A stretch of DNA of 64,000 nt from Nitrospira sp. (GCA_018242685.1 JAFEBM010000019.1:1-64000); one strand, 5' to 3'. Positions 17,189 through 25,592 are shown, counted from the stretch's first letter. Program-made: numbers and translations. The notes: generated by a model not told the origin, from the sequence alone.

Positions 17189-17497
17189 ATGGAGATCGAG
17201 GCCATTCGAGCATGTATTCGAAAGGGCAACTTCTATGTCACAGATCACGCGCTCACCGAAGGTTTCAAGGATGGAATCAGTGTGGCTGACATGCTGCGAG
17301 TCATCGAGGCAGGGAAAATCATCGAACGTTATCCGGCAAGACGGAGGTGCCTGATCTATGGGCACAATGCGGCTGCGATTCCTGTGCATGTTGTGGTAGA
17401 CTTCAGCGCGGGGCGAGCGGTAGACATCGTCACCACCTACATTCCCCAGCGGGACCAATGGATAAAAGGTCAAGTACGAAAAAAACGAAAGCGGTAG
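17189..17497 (+). CDS. DUF4258 domain protein, candidate toxin
   Basis: 102 residues. MEIEAIRACIRKGNFYVTDH and ADMLRVIEAGKIIERYP match the DUF4258 family, thought to be RelE-like. It overlaps by about 40 bp a gene for a YgiT-type zinc-finger protein, an arrangement resembling MqsR/MqsA-type toxin-antitoxin pairs. RNase function is inferred from the pairing only. The Met at 17189 is preferred over one 10 codons earlier. Confidence 0.72.
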   Translation: MEIEAIRACIRKGNFYVTDHALTEGFKDGISVADMLRVIEAGKIIERYPARRRCLIYGHNAAAIPVHVVVDFSAGRAVDIVTTYIPQRDQWIKGQVRKKRKR

Positions 17498-17739
17498 CCA
17501 GGAAGTCTTGTCCTCAGTGCGGGACGGCCATGCGCCGGGGCAGGACGACCTTGCACTTCGAGCGGGGCGGATTTTATGCCGACGTGGAGAATGTGAGCGC
17601 AATGCTCTGTGGTCGTTGCGGGACGAGAAGTGTGCATAGCATGACAGCGCTCAAGATCAGCGATGCCGTCGAGAAACTGTTTCGCGCCGGTAAAGACCTG
17701 GATATGACCGGCATTTCCTTCCACAAACTTGCCAGCTAG
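17458..17739 (+). CDS. YgiT-type zinc finger protein, candidate antitoxin
   Basis: 93 residues. Two CxxC pairs (SCPQCGTAM and MLCGRCGT) form the zinc ribbon of the YgiT/MqsA N-terminal domain. The short C-terminal part (ALKISDAVEKLF) is too small for the full MqsA helix-turn-helix. It overlaps the DUF4258 gene, so the two are translated together. Confidence 0.72.
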   Translation: MDKRSSTKKTKAVARKSCPQCGTAMRRGRTTLHFERGGFYADVENVSAMLCGRCGTRSVHSMTALKISDAVEKLFRAGKDLDMTGISFHKLAS

Positions 17740-17917
17740 AACTCCTCCGGATCCGAGGTCCATCTCCTTTCGTTCGTGCCATCGGCTATCCGTTCTTTGC
17801 AGGCGCCACCAGCCATACGTCCCCGCTTTCGCTTGCCGGCGAGCCGAATGGGTTGTGAAAAGAATGAGGAATGTTAGTCCCCTGTATCCATTTCCTGATG
17901 CCAGCGTCGCAGGTGTC

Positions 17918-18523
17918 TCACAGATTGGGTAATTTCGTCTTGCCGTTGAACTGGTAGTTGCCGAGTACGCCGTACAGATTGTAATCGACGAACAACGGGC
18001 GATCGGCCAGAAGAAACGGCGAAGCCGCCAGCATGTCGTCGATCGGCTTCAAGAGCTCTGCAAACTGGGTGCACAGATACCGTCGGTGGGTGGTCCATTC
18101 CCGGACACATCCTCTTCCGAACTTCCGCTCCTTGTGGCGAATGAGCATCGTCCGTTCGATAAGGGGGCGGGTTGGAATCACATACGTATCGTTCACCTTG
18201 AATCCCACCGACTCCACATCGTTTTCGATATAGCGTGAAAGAATCAGTTGCAGTCCATCGAACTCTTTGGGAAAAAGGTTAAGCCGATAACGCCGATCCA
18301 CGTAACGCGCAACCTCCTGTCCGAAGTCCGTTAGATCACAGATGGCGTGCCTCCCGTCGATAAGGCAGGGCACTGTATGACCTTGCCCCTTTGTCGCTTT
18401 GATGATCGGGGCTCGGTCATGGCAGGCAATATTGTGAAGCTGAAACGGAATACGATGGCGTGTCAGGATGTGCCTGATCGTGATGCAGAAGGGAGACCAA
18501 GGAAACTGAATGAGGGTGAGCAT
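17918..18523 (-). CDS. Glutathione S-transferase-like protein (copy 2), C-terminus frameshifted
   Basis: Paralogue of the 16318-16980 gene with nearly identical sequence from MLTLIQFPWSPFCITIRH to LFVDYNLYGVLGNY. It ends prematurely after GKTKLPNL. The lost tail is still readable in another frame down to 17874 (VRHLRRWHQEMDTG, compared with LKHLRRWYQVMDTR in copy 1). Alignment of the two copies shows a net 2-bp length difference around 17912-17945. The last 20 residues are missing, so function may be reduced. Confidence 0.7.
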   Translation of the reverse strand: MLTLIQFPWSPFCITIRHILTRHRIPFQLHNIACHDRAPIIKATKGQGHTVPCLIDGRHAICDLTDFGQEVARYVDRRYRLNLFPKEFDGLQLILSRYIENDVESVGFKVNDTYVIPTRPLIERTMLIRHKERKFGRGCVREWTTHRRYLCTQFAELLKPIDDMLAASPFLLADRPLFVDYNLYGVLGNYQFNGKTKLPNL

Positions 18524-18877
18524 GGAGCTTATATGACCGAAGCGAAGGGAAACATCAAGATCAGGAGGACAGCGGCTATGCTGCCTTCGGGTTCGGTCAC
18601 GTTCTGTCGGCTTGCCGTCACGGTTCGTCCAGAAAATTGGTCAACTCTGGAGCAAACATAGCAATCTTACTTATCGGCTCGAACATAAAGGGTCCCAGCT
18701 CTGTGTGGTCATCCCAAAGAAGCCGTTGTGTCCGATGGCATGGCGGGAAGGAGTATGGCAAAAAAAGTGAACGGAAAGTCCATACGTTTGTTCCGTGCTC
18801 ACGAGTGGCATGTGTGATTGATTGGAATTGTCTGACGAAAGGACAGTGCTCGATGTATGTGCTTAGGGAAGTCATCA
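18524..18877. other. Intergenic region without a recognisable gene
   Basis: About 350 bp between the second GST-like gene and the end of dndB. It contains a second copy of the roughly 34-bp sequence present at the start of the PilZ gene near 16248 (GTCCGATGGCATGGCG, then GTATGGCAAAAA, about 18732-18765). Nothing else was seen. Confidence 0.45.
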
Positions 18878-18909
18878 GCATGGTCGCACCCGTACGGGTG
18901 CGACCATGC
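18878..18909. repeat. Perfect 32-bp palindrome 3' of dndB
   Basis: GCATGGTCGCACCCGT followed at once by its exact reverse complement. It starts 15 bp after the dndB stop codon. It could form a very stable hairpin and terminate dndB transcription, although no clear U-run follows on that strand; a protein-binding site is the alternative. Confidence 0.75.
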
Positions 18910-18924
18910 GTTCCTAATTATGAT

Positions 18925-19998
18925 TTAACTGACCGAGGCGGGGGTCAAAACACGTTCTTCCGTTTCTGTTAGGGTAAGACTCATGTGCCGTTTCAAATAG
19001 GCCTTCGTTGCCAGGCGGGACTGCCGATTTGAAACAACCGAATTCGCCACTATACATACATTGTCCCACTCCTTGTTTTTCTTCTTCCAATCAACGGAGT
19101 TGAGATCCAAGAGCCGAGCTTTCCAGCCCAGGGGCTCTTCCTTCATGAGTTCAGCACCGAGGGCTCCTAAAGCACGAAGAACAACGGAATGAGATGCAAT
19201 TGTTTCTTGCCTTAATTCCAGAGCCTGGAGCTCGCCTCGCTGAACTTTTGCCCAATCAGGCATCGCTTTGGCCAGGGCAGTCCAATAGTCAACCGCGATG
19301 TGCAACATCTCATTATGTGAAATCTCTTCATTCTCTCGGGTATACTTCAGCAGTTCCTCATTAGCATCGTACAAGGCAGCGAGACTAAAGAGTTTTTTTG
19401 ACCGGATTGGTAGTGAGACGGCGTCCTTGTCGACCATCCCCTTGAAGACGGCCACTTTTTCTGAAACGTCGAGAGTTACCGCAGCTAACGGATCTCGTTT
19501 GTCGAACAAAATGTCGAGTGACTTCGAAGTTTTCACGACAAACCGATTCAAATCCGAAAACATTTGTTGAACGCGCTCACGACTTTCATAGGGGAAGAGA
19601 AGTACCGAAATTGTTTCTTCACCCAGAGAAGGATTCGCTCTTATTGCATGGGCAATGGCTGCACACCTGTGCTGGCCATCGTTAATAACGAAGTTGGCGT
19701 CCTCGAACTCCATCTCCAAGAATCCCAGACTTGAGCTATCGACGGGACGGAACATAACTTCACACTTGTAGGATGCAGTGATTGACGAGAAAAGATACCC
19801 GTCCTCATTGTCGAGAATGTATTTCGCAATGTCTGGAACACGGTTCTTGTTGAGAATTCGCTGTTCACGTTCCTCGGGAGTGAATTCTGCCCAATCTCGG
19901 AACGTGAACATTTTTGGTATCACGTTTAGCTTCATAAGACAGGAGTAATAGGTTCGCTGACCAAGCGCTCCCTGCATTGCTGGAAAAGTGACTTTCAT
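18925..19998 (-). CDS. dndB: DndB-like DGQHR-domain protein (solitary)
   Basis: 357 residues. VINDGQHRCAAIAHAIR is the DGQHR signature of DndB, and MFSDLNRFVVKTSKSLDILFD follows as in that family. DndB is known as a negative regulator of DNA phosphorothioation (dnd) operons. No dndACDE or restriction genes are in this window, so this copy is solitary here. The ATG at 19998 is certain: AGGAGG sits 7 nt upstream. The promoter is filled with GAGCTC palindromes, suggesting self-repression. Confidence 0.8.
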   Translation of the reverse strand: MKVTFPAMQGALGQRTYYSCLMKLNVIPKMFTFRDWAEFTPEEREQRILNKNRVPDIAKYILDNEDGYLFSSITASYKCEVMFRPVDSSSLGFLEMEFEDANFVINDGQHRCAAIAHAIRANPSLGEETISVLLFPYESRERVQQMFSDLNRFVVKTSKSLDILFDKRDPLAAVTLDVSEKVAVFKGMVDKDAVSLPIRSKKLFSLAALYDANEELLKYTRENEEISHNEMLHIAVDYWTALAKAMPDWAKVQRGELQALELRQETIASHSVVLRALGALGAELMKEEPLGWKARLLDLNSVDWKKKNKEWDNVCIVANSVVSNRQSRLATKAYLKRHMSLTLTETEERVLTPASVS

Positions 19999-20005
19999 GA
20001 TGGAA

Positions 20006-20211
20006 CCTCCTATTAGAGCTCTATGGTCTGGAATAGAGCGCCCATCGCTCAAACCAGTTTTTGCGAGCTCGTGAATGTACTACAAAGAGCTCATATTATT
20101 AATGTCAAGAGCTCATAATTTAATTAATGGGAGCTCTATTATTTTTGATCTTATGTGGGATCTCTAGTTGCAATTGGATGAAAGATCGTCAGTGTGCCGC
20201 CGCATGAGCTC
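20006..20211 (-). promoter_or_regulatory. dndB promoter with phased GAGCTC operator array
   Basis: On the minus strand, TTGACA (20108-20103), an 18-bp spacer and TGTAGT (20084-20079) form a promoter. GAGCTC occurs at 20016, 20065, 20087, 20109, 20131 and 20206, with another at 20448. The four from 20065 to 20131 are exactly 22 bp apart. They abut the -35, lie in the spacer, and overlap the transcription start. The one at 20016, within TAGAGCTCTA, sits beside the ribosome binding site. Confidence 0.75.
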
Positions 20212-20223
20212 AGTGGCTTTGGC

Positions 20224-20400
20224 TCAGCCAGCTCGTAGTTTCTCTGCTTTTAAAATTACAATCCGACCCGGTTCCGCCAGGAATTAGATATCGTCTCCCA
20301 GCTTTGCCTTCTTGAGCAACGCTTTTGGTAGGTGGATAACCTGAGCGCTACCAATGCAAACAATTCCTGCTTTCATGTGAATCTCTGGAACTGCTCCCAT
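20224..20400 (-). pseudogene. AbrB/MazE-type antitoxin remnant with two in-frame stops
   Basis: On the minus strand, MKAGIVCIGSAQVIHLPKAL, then LKKAKLGDDI, matches a SpoVT-AbrB swapped-hairpin antitoxin. TAA at 20286-20284 interrupts it, yet the frame continues as FLAEPGRIVILKAEKLRAG, the normal family ending, before a second stop (20226-20224). No toxin gene is adjacent. Confidence 0.65.
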
Positions 20401-20621
20401 CAGTAATTGCTCCGTGAGCTGAACGCAAACTATGAACCATTCTCACCGAGCTCGCTGATGGTGTCTCCCGAGGGGTGTGACCAGGTTTGCCCTTAACTGC
20501 GCGCGTCGAACGAGCACCGCCCTTGATTTGACAATACGATCAATCCCGCGTGCCGCGTTCCGCGAGCACAAAGGGCAGCCTGGTCACGCCCGCTTCTTTC
20601 TTTTATGTTAGGATGCCGCGC

Positions 20622-22628
20622 ATGAACGTGGCGGTGAATCTGCTCTGGATACTCCTCTCACTCCTCGGTGCGCTGGCGCTTGCCCACGTGGTCGGCGTCG
20701 TCAATCCGAACGAGAAGGTAAATGGCCTCTGGCTCGTCGTGGCGGCGGCTTGCATCTATGTGCTGGCCTATCGGTTCTATGGGCGATGGATTGCCAAGCG
20801 TGTCGTCGGACTGAATAATCAGCATGTGACGCCGGCAGTGCGGTTGAATGATGGCGTCAATTTCCACCCCACCAACAAGGTCGTGCTCTTCGGGCACCAC
20901 TTTGCGGCGATTGCCGGGGCTGGACCCTTGCTCGGGCCGGTGCTGGCAGCGCAATTTGGATTCATGCCGGGGTTTCTCTGGCTGGTGATTGGCGCGGTGC
21001 TGGCCGGGGCGGTGCAGGATTTCATCATCCTGGTAGCTTCCATGAGGCGCAACGGGCGCTCGCTCCCTGAGATTGCGCACGATGAATTGGGCTCCATTAC
21101 CGGCACGGCAACGGCGGTGGCGGTCCTCTTTATTGTCGTGGTTGCACTGGCGGGATTGGGGTTTGCCGTCGTGAATGCTCTCTATCACAATGCCTGGGGC
21201 ACGTTTACGATTGCGACGACGATTCCGATCGGCTTCCTCATGGGCTTTTATCTCCAGAGGTTTCGCCCAGGCGCGATCGCGGAGGTGTCGGTGCTCGGGG
21301 TCGTTCTATTACTGGCCGCGGTGCTCTTCGGTCGTGTCGTCGCACAGTCGGCCCATGCGTGGCTCTTCGAGTTCGATAAGCCGGCGCTGATCTGGCTGCT
21401 GGCCGGCTATGGCTTTCTCGCCTCGGTGTTGCCGGGCTGGATGTTGCTGGTGCCGCGCGGTTATCTCTCGACATTTATGAAACTCGGCGTCGTGTTCTTG
21501 TTGGGGTTCGGCGTCATCTTCATGGCCCCAACGATCGAGATGCCGCGTGTGACGACCTTCGTCAATGGTGGCGGACCGATTATTCCCGGTACGCCCTTCC
21601 CCTTTCTCTTCATTACGATTGCCTGCGGAGCGATCTCGGGCTTCCACTCCCTCGTCTCGTCAGGCACGACGCCGAAGATGATCGAGCAGGAGTCGCAGGC
21701 GGTGGTGGGATACGCGGCGATGCTGCTGGAAAGTTTCGTCGGTGTGATGGCGTTGATTGCGGCCTCAGTGCTGATTCCCGGCGATTACCTGGCGATTAAT
21801 ACGACGTTGAGTTCGGATGCGCTGGCGGCCATGGGTTTCGCGCCGTCTCGGATTGCTGAATTGTCACAGATGGTCGAAGTGAATGTAGCGGGGCGTCCTG
21901 GCGGCGCGGTGTCCTTGGCAGTCGGAATGGCGTCCATCTTTTCAGCGCTACCCGGCATGTCGGGCTTGATGGCCTATTGGTATCAATTTGCGTTGGTGTT
22001 CGAGGCGTTGTTCATCCTCACGACGATCGATACGGGGACGCGCGTGGCGCGGTATCTCATTCAAGAAATGGCCGGGCGGGTCTACGCGCCTTTTCGCCGA
22101 ATGGGCTGGGTGCCGGGCGTGATGTTGAGCAGTGGTCTGGTCGTGGGAGCCTGGGCCTATTTGATCGGGACAGGGAGCATTTCGACGATTTGGCCGATGT
22201 TCGGCGCCGCGAATCAGTTGTTGGGTATGCTGGCGCTCTGCATTGGGACGACGGTGTTGATCAAGATGTGGAAGTCGCCCTATCTGTGGGTGACAGCGCT
22301 GCCGATGCTTTTCGTGGGTATGATTACATTGACTGGATCGTATGAAATGTTTTGGATGTTCTTGAAGAAAGCCGGAACATTGGCGGCAGGACAGGCCTTT
22401 ACGCTCTATCTGGACGCGGTGTTGGTGGCATTGGTAGCCGTGCTGGGCTTGATCGTCTTGAGCGACAGTATCAGGCAGTGGTATGGCTACGTGGTCTTGA
22501 AGAAGCCGTTTACGAGCAGCGAGGTAGTGGTGTCGGCGGGTGGAGGGTCAGCAGGGCGGATGCAGACGGCAATTCATGGCGATGCTGAGAAGGGCTTTAA
22601 GTTGCCGCATGGGACTGGCTGTTGCTGA
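20622..22628 (+). CDS. cstA: Carbon starvation protein A (CstA/BtsT family) peptide or pyruvate transporter
   Basis: About 668 residues of a polytopic inner-membrane transporter. Signatures include GVNFHPTNKVVLFGHHFAAIAGAGPLLGP (start at about residue 80) and GFHSLVSSGTTPKMI. About 16 hydrophobic helices are visible, and the protein ends in HGTGCC. The family imports small peptides or pyruvate, often under starvation. The start is uncertain: ATG at 20622 (preceded by AGGA) or 20613. It stands alone, with no LytS/LytT-type sensor beside it. Confidence 0.88.
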   Translation: MNVAVNLLWILLSLLGALALAHVVGVVNPNEKVNGLWLVVAAACIYVLAYRFYGRWIAKRVVGLNNQHVTPAVRLNDGVNFHPTNKVVLFGHHFAAIAGAGPLLGPVLAAQFGFMPGFLWLVIGAVLAGAVQDFIILVASMRRNGRSLPEIAHDELGSITGTATAVAVLFIVVVALAGLGFAVVNALYHNAWGTFTIATTIPIGFLMGFYLQRFRPGAIAEVSVLGVVLLLAAVLFGRVVAQSAHAWLFEFDKPALIWLLAGYGFLASVLPGWMLLVPRGYLSTFMKLGVVFLLGFGVIFMAPTIEMPRVTTFVNGGGPIIPGTPFPFLFITIACGAISGFHSLVSSGTTPKMIEQESQAVVGYAAMLLESFVGVMALIAASVLIPGDYLAINTTLSSDALAAMGFAPSRIAELSQMVEVNVAGRPGGAVSLAVGMASIFSALPGMSGLMAYWYQFALVFEALFILTTIDTGTRVARYLIQEMAGRVYAPFRRMGWVPGVMLSSGLVVGAWAYLIGTGSISTIWPMFGAANQLLGMLALCIGTTVLIKMWKSPYLWVTALPMLFVGMITLTGSYEMFWMFLKKAGTLAAGQAFTLYLDAVLVALVAVLGLIVLSDSIRQWYGYVVLKKPFTSSEVVVSAGGGSAGRMQTAIHGDAEKGFKLPHGTGCC

Positions 22629-22743
22629 GGGCAGCATGGTTAATCTCCCTTGCTCGCGCCCCGCGCACACTTGATCTATCGAATTGCAAAATTATGGGCG
22701 GCGCTCGGTGCATGCGCGCAGTGGAAGATCAACCATGCCGCCC
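22629..22743. repeat. Imperfect long inverted repeat after cstA
   Basis: Arms GGGCAGCATGGTTAATCT (22629-22646) and AGATCAACCATGCCGCCC (22726-22743) match at 16 of 18 positions, enclosing about 80 bp with further GC-rich complementarity. It may be a structured 3' region of cstA, or a small non-autonomous element. Confidence 0.45.
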
Positions 22744-22774
22744 TGCCTAGGTTAGGGAAAAGAAGGAGGAGATC

Positions 22775-23272
22775 GTGGCTGATCAGTTTTCATTCGACGT
22801 GGTGTCGGAAGTGAATATGCAAGAGCTGAAGAATGCACTGGATCAGGTGACGAAGGAGATCAAGCAGCGGTTTGACTTCAAGGATTCGAGGACGGAGATC
22901 ACGCTGAAGGAAAAGGAAAAAGAGTTGGTCGTTGTCTCCGACGACGAGTACAAGCTGAAGGCGGTGCAGGAAATTATCAAGGTCAAATGTGTGAAACGCG
23001 GCGTATCGCTGAAAGCGTTCACACAGGGCGCGATTGAGCCTGCATTGAGCGGGACTGTGCGGCAGGTGGCGAAGATTCAAAGCGGTTTGGCATCGGACAA
23101 GGCCAAGGAGATCACGAAGGCGGTCAAGGATTCAAAATTGAAAGTGCAAGCACAGATTCAGGGCGAGCAGGTACGGGTGTTGGGAAAGAGCAAGGATGAA
23201 TTGCAGTCCGCGATCGCCTTTTTGAAGGGCAAGGATTTTGGGATCGATCTGCAGTTTATGAACTATCGCTAG
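22775..23272 (+). CDS. yajQ: YajQ family nucleotide-binding protein
   Basis: 165 residues, full length for the family (usually about 160). It begins ADQFSFDVVSEVNMQELKNA and ends FGIDLQFMNYR, both highly conserved. Members bind nucleic acids and, in some species, c-di-GMP. The start is GTG with GAAGGAGGAG upstream. Confidence 0.92.
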   Translation: MADQFSFDVVSEVNMQELKNALDQVTKEIKQRFDFKDSRTEITLKEKEKELVVVSDDEYKLKAVQEIIKVKCVKRGVSLKAFTQGAIEPALSGTVRQVAKIQSGLASDKAKEITKAVKDSKLKVQAQIQGEQVRVLGKSKDELQSAIAFLKGKDFGIDLQFMNYR

Positions 23273-23289
23273 GCAACGTGTAAGCCCTC

Positions 23290-24306
23290 ATGCGAAACCT
23301 CGTTGCGGCCTTCGTTCTTGCAGCTACCCTCTTCGGCTGCAATCGCAGCGATCCGATCGTCGTCATCCAACTCCATCCGAACAAACCGGATATCATGTAT
23401 GTGGCGACGAACGACTATATCTATAAGACCCGTGACGGCGGGCAGACATGGAGAAATCTGTCTAGAGGAATGAGTTATTCCCGTGTGATCGCGATGGCAA
23501 TCGATCCTGTTTATCCAGCGACGGTCTATGCAGGCACGAAAGGCGACGCCGTCTACAAGAGCCATGATGGTGGGCAGCGCTGGGCCTCGATGCGTGCCGG
23601 GCTTGATGATGCGACGATCACCTCCGTGGTGAATCAGTTTCTCTTTGATCCTGCCGACGCGCAGCACATCTTTCTTGCCACGACGATGGGCGTGTTCGAA
23701 ACTAAAAACGGCGGCGAACAATGGACGAAGAAGATGGAGGGTATGAAAGAGGTATTGATGGTCGTGACGCTGGGCATGGATCCGGCCAGGCCGTCCATTC
23801 TGTACGCTGGAACCAGCGGCGGAGTCTACAAATCGATCGATCAGGCCGGCCATTGGGAAAAAGTGAACAACGGACTGGTTCCTTCAGACATGCTGAAAAC
23901 GTCGCGAGCGCTGAACGTCACCTCGATACTGGTCGATCCATACGAGCCCGATACCGTCTATGCGGCCACGCTCGCGGGGCTGTATAAATCAACGGATGCG
24001 GGGAAAGCTTGGAAGCGAATCGGAGCGGCGCTTGCCGATCAGATGATTGTTGCTATGGTGCTCGACAGAACGCGTCGAGGTGTGATCTACATCACAGGCC
24101 GGGATGGAGTGCATCGAAGCGAAAATGCCGGTGCGACATGGAAGCTTGTCAACAGAGGGTTTGTGACCACCAACATCAGAACAATCGCACAAAGCGCAAC
24201 GGATCCGATGGTCTTCTATGTCGGCACGAACGGCAGCGGTTTGTATCGCAGCAAGGATGCGGGGGAGACTTGGGAGGTGATGCCCGCGATCAGAGATAAA
24301 CCGTAA
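23290..24306 (+). CDS. BNR/sortilin-type repeat lipoprotein
   Basis: 338 residues. The signal peptide ends in a lipobox (ATLFGC, Cys17), so the protein is probably lipid-anchored. Seven Asp-box-like repeats follow (TRDGGQTW, SHDGGQRW, TKNGGEQW, SIDQAGHW, STDAGKAW, SENAGATW, SKDAGETW), predicting a beta-propeller as in YCF48/sialidase-like folds. No catalytic residues could be assigned; scaffold or binding roles are likely. Confidence 0.8.
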   Translation: MRNLVAAFVLAATLFGCNRSDPIVVIQLHPNKPDIMYVATNDYIYKTRDGGQTWRNLSRGMSYSRVIAMAIDPVYPATVYAGTKGDAVYKSHDGGQRWASMRAGLDDATITSVVNQFLFDPADAQHIFLATTMGVFETKNGGEQWTKKMEGMKEVLMVVTLGMDPARPSILYAGTSGGVYKSIDQAGHWEKVNNGLVPSDMLKTSRALNVTSILVDPYEPDTVYAATLAGLYKSTDAGKAWKRIGAALADQMIVAMVLDRTRRGVIYITGRDGVHRSENAGATWKLVNRGFVTTNIRTIAQSATDPMVFYVGTNGSGLYRSKDAGETWEVMPAIRDKP

Positions 24307-24314
24307 GGATCAGG

Positions 24315-25385
24315 CTAGCGTCTCCGGCTGTTCAGATCAGAATCTCCAATAGAAGCACCGACGCCGCGTTGCGGAAGCGTGGAAGTCCCCTCACGATTTT
24401 GCGCGCTGTCGATTTCAAACCCGGTGCTGCTGGACATTGAGGTGTCCTGTATATCTGTCCCTGGCCGATGCGGGAGTTGGCTCTCGTGAATATCATCCCC
24501 TCTGCGCGGGCGAAGCGATTCGTTCACGTTGCTGTAAGGGGATACTGATGCCCCGATGTCCGCACCAAAGTTGGCGTTCAGTTTACTGTCTTCGATATCG
24601 CTGCCGATTCGTGAGCGCAAGGTCGTGTCTTGAATCTCCATCCCGGTCGGTGCTGATGACGGTGGCCTTTTGGCTTTGAACTCTTTCTTGATCGCCTCTT
24701 CATCCTCTTGGATCTGCGCTTTGGCCCGGCCGCTGGTTTCATAGTCGACTTCGCTGAGACCTTGCTGTGCATTGTTCAACTTACCAAGACGTTCCTTGAG
24801 TCGAAACAGATCTGCGCGTGCACCTGCGACGGTTCCGACAATTTCGCTGAGCGTAAATTGTCGAGCAAACGTGCCGAGCTTCGGACCTTGTGCGGGGCCA
24901 CCGCCCAAACCACCTGGTCCCGACCCAACGCCGAATCCAGCGGAATTGAAAATGCCTTTTTGTTGTACGGCTTTGAGTATGTAGTTGGCCTCATCGATCA
25001 AATCGAGGATTTCTGTGGGTGCGTTGTTGTCGGTCAAGCAGCATGAGACGAACGTCCGATAGCGATCTGAAAACTTGGAGGCTGCATTCTGCAATTCCAC
25101 GATTTTTATCGGATCGCGGTCGGGGAGCTCGAACCCCTGTTGGCGTGCACTTTCCCTGAACGATTCTGCCGTCTGTTGGTCGTAGAGGGGCTCACAACCT
25201 GAGCTTTTTTTCGTTGAAATCTGCTGGTCGGGTGTCTTGTTCGAGCACCAATAGACCGGTGCTGGTTGGTTGAGCGGATTATCAGGATTAAAGTCCTTCG
25301 CACCGGCTTCTTCTAAGCAGAGGAGCGGAACGATGAGGAATAGGAGAGGTCTTGCGTGTGAGCGAACCGGACGGTATGTACACAT
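24315..25385 (-). CDS. Secreted protein of unknown function with C-terminal 13-residue repeats
   Basis: 356 residues. An N-terminal hydrophobic segment (PLLFLIVPLLCLEEAGA) looks like a signal peptide. The middle is helical and has cysteines (YWCSNKT, SGCEPLY, FVSCCL) and a glycine-rich loop (GFGVGSGPGGLGGG). From about residue 248 there are seven degenerate repeats of the form G-x-[DE]-I-x-[DE]-[ST]-x-[LM]-x4, for example GSDIEDSKLNANF and GTDIQDTSMSSST. I recognise no family. It is convergent with the BNR lipoprotein and divergent from the dcw cluster. Confidence 0.7.
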   Translation of the reverse strand: MCTYRPVRSHARPLLFLIVPLLCLEEAGAKDFNPDNPLNQPAPVYWCSNKTPDQQISTKKSSGCEPLYDQQTAESFRESARQQGFELPDRDPIKIVELQNAASKFSDRYRTFVSCCLTDNNAPTEILDLIDEANYILKAVQQKGIFNSAGFGVGSGPGGLGGGPAQGPKLGTFARQFTLSEIVGTVAGARADLFRLKERLGKLNNAQQGLSEVDYETSGRAKAQIQEDEEAIKKEFKAKRPPSSAPTGMEIQDTTLRSRIGSDIEDSKLNANFGADIGASVSPYSNVNESLRPRRGDDIHESQLPHRPGTDIQDTSMSSSTGFEIDSAQNREGTSTLPQRGVGASIGDSDLNSRRR

Positions 25386-25592
25386 GAAAACATTCTCTAA
25401 TTGAAACCCCTTGAAGTCAACGAAACTCTACAATTTTGATCGGCTAGGAATGTCTCGGTATTGATCATAGGGTCAAGTGACGTAGATCATTGTAATTAAA
25501 GAACAAACTGTTCTGACGCCGTCTATTTCTCGTGGCAATGTATGCCCATTTTCCGCCTGATTGGCAGCTTGCGTAAGTTACCGAAAAGTCAG

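Noticed and set aside
20016..20453. GAGCTC cluster as restriction or modification sites
   Set aside because: No methylase or nuclease gene accompanies it, and exact 22-bp phasing around promoter elements fits an operator better.
25500..25514. SOS (LexA) box in front of the dcw cluster
   Set aside because: GAAC-N5-GTTC has the wrong spacing for the known GAAC-N4-GTTC box, and a division cluster is not an expected LexA target.
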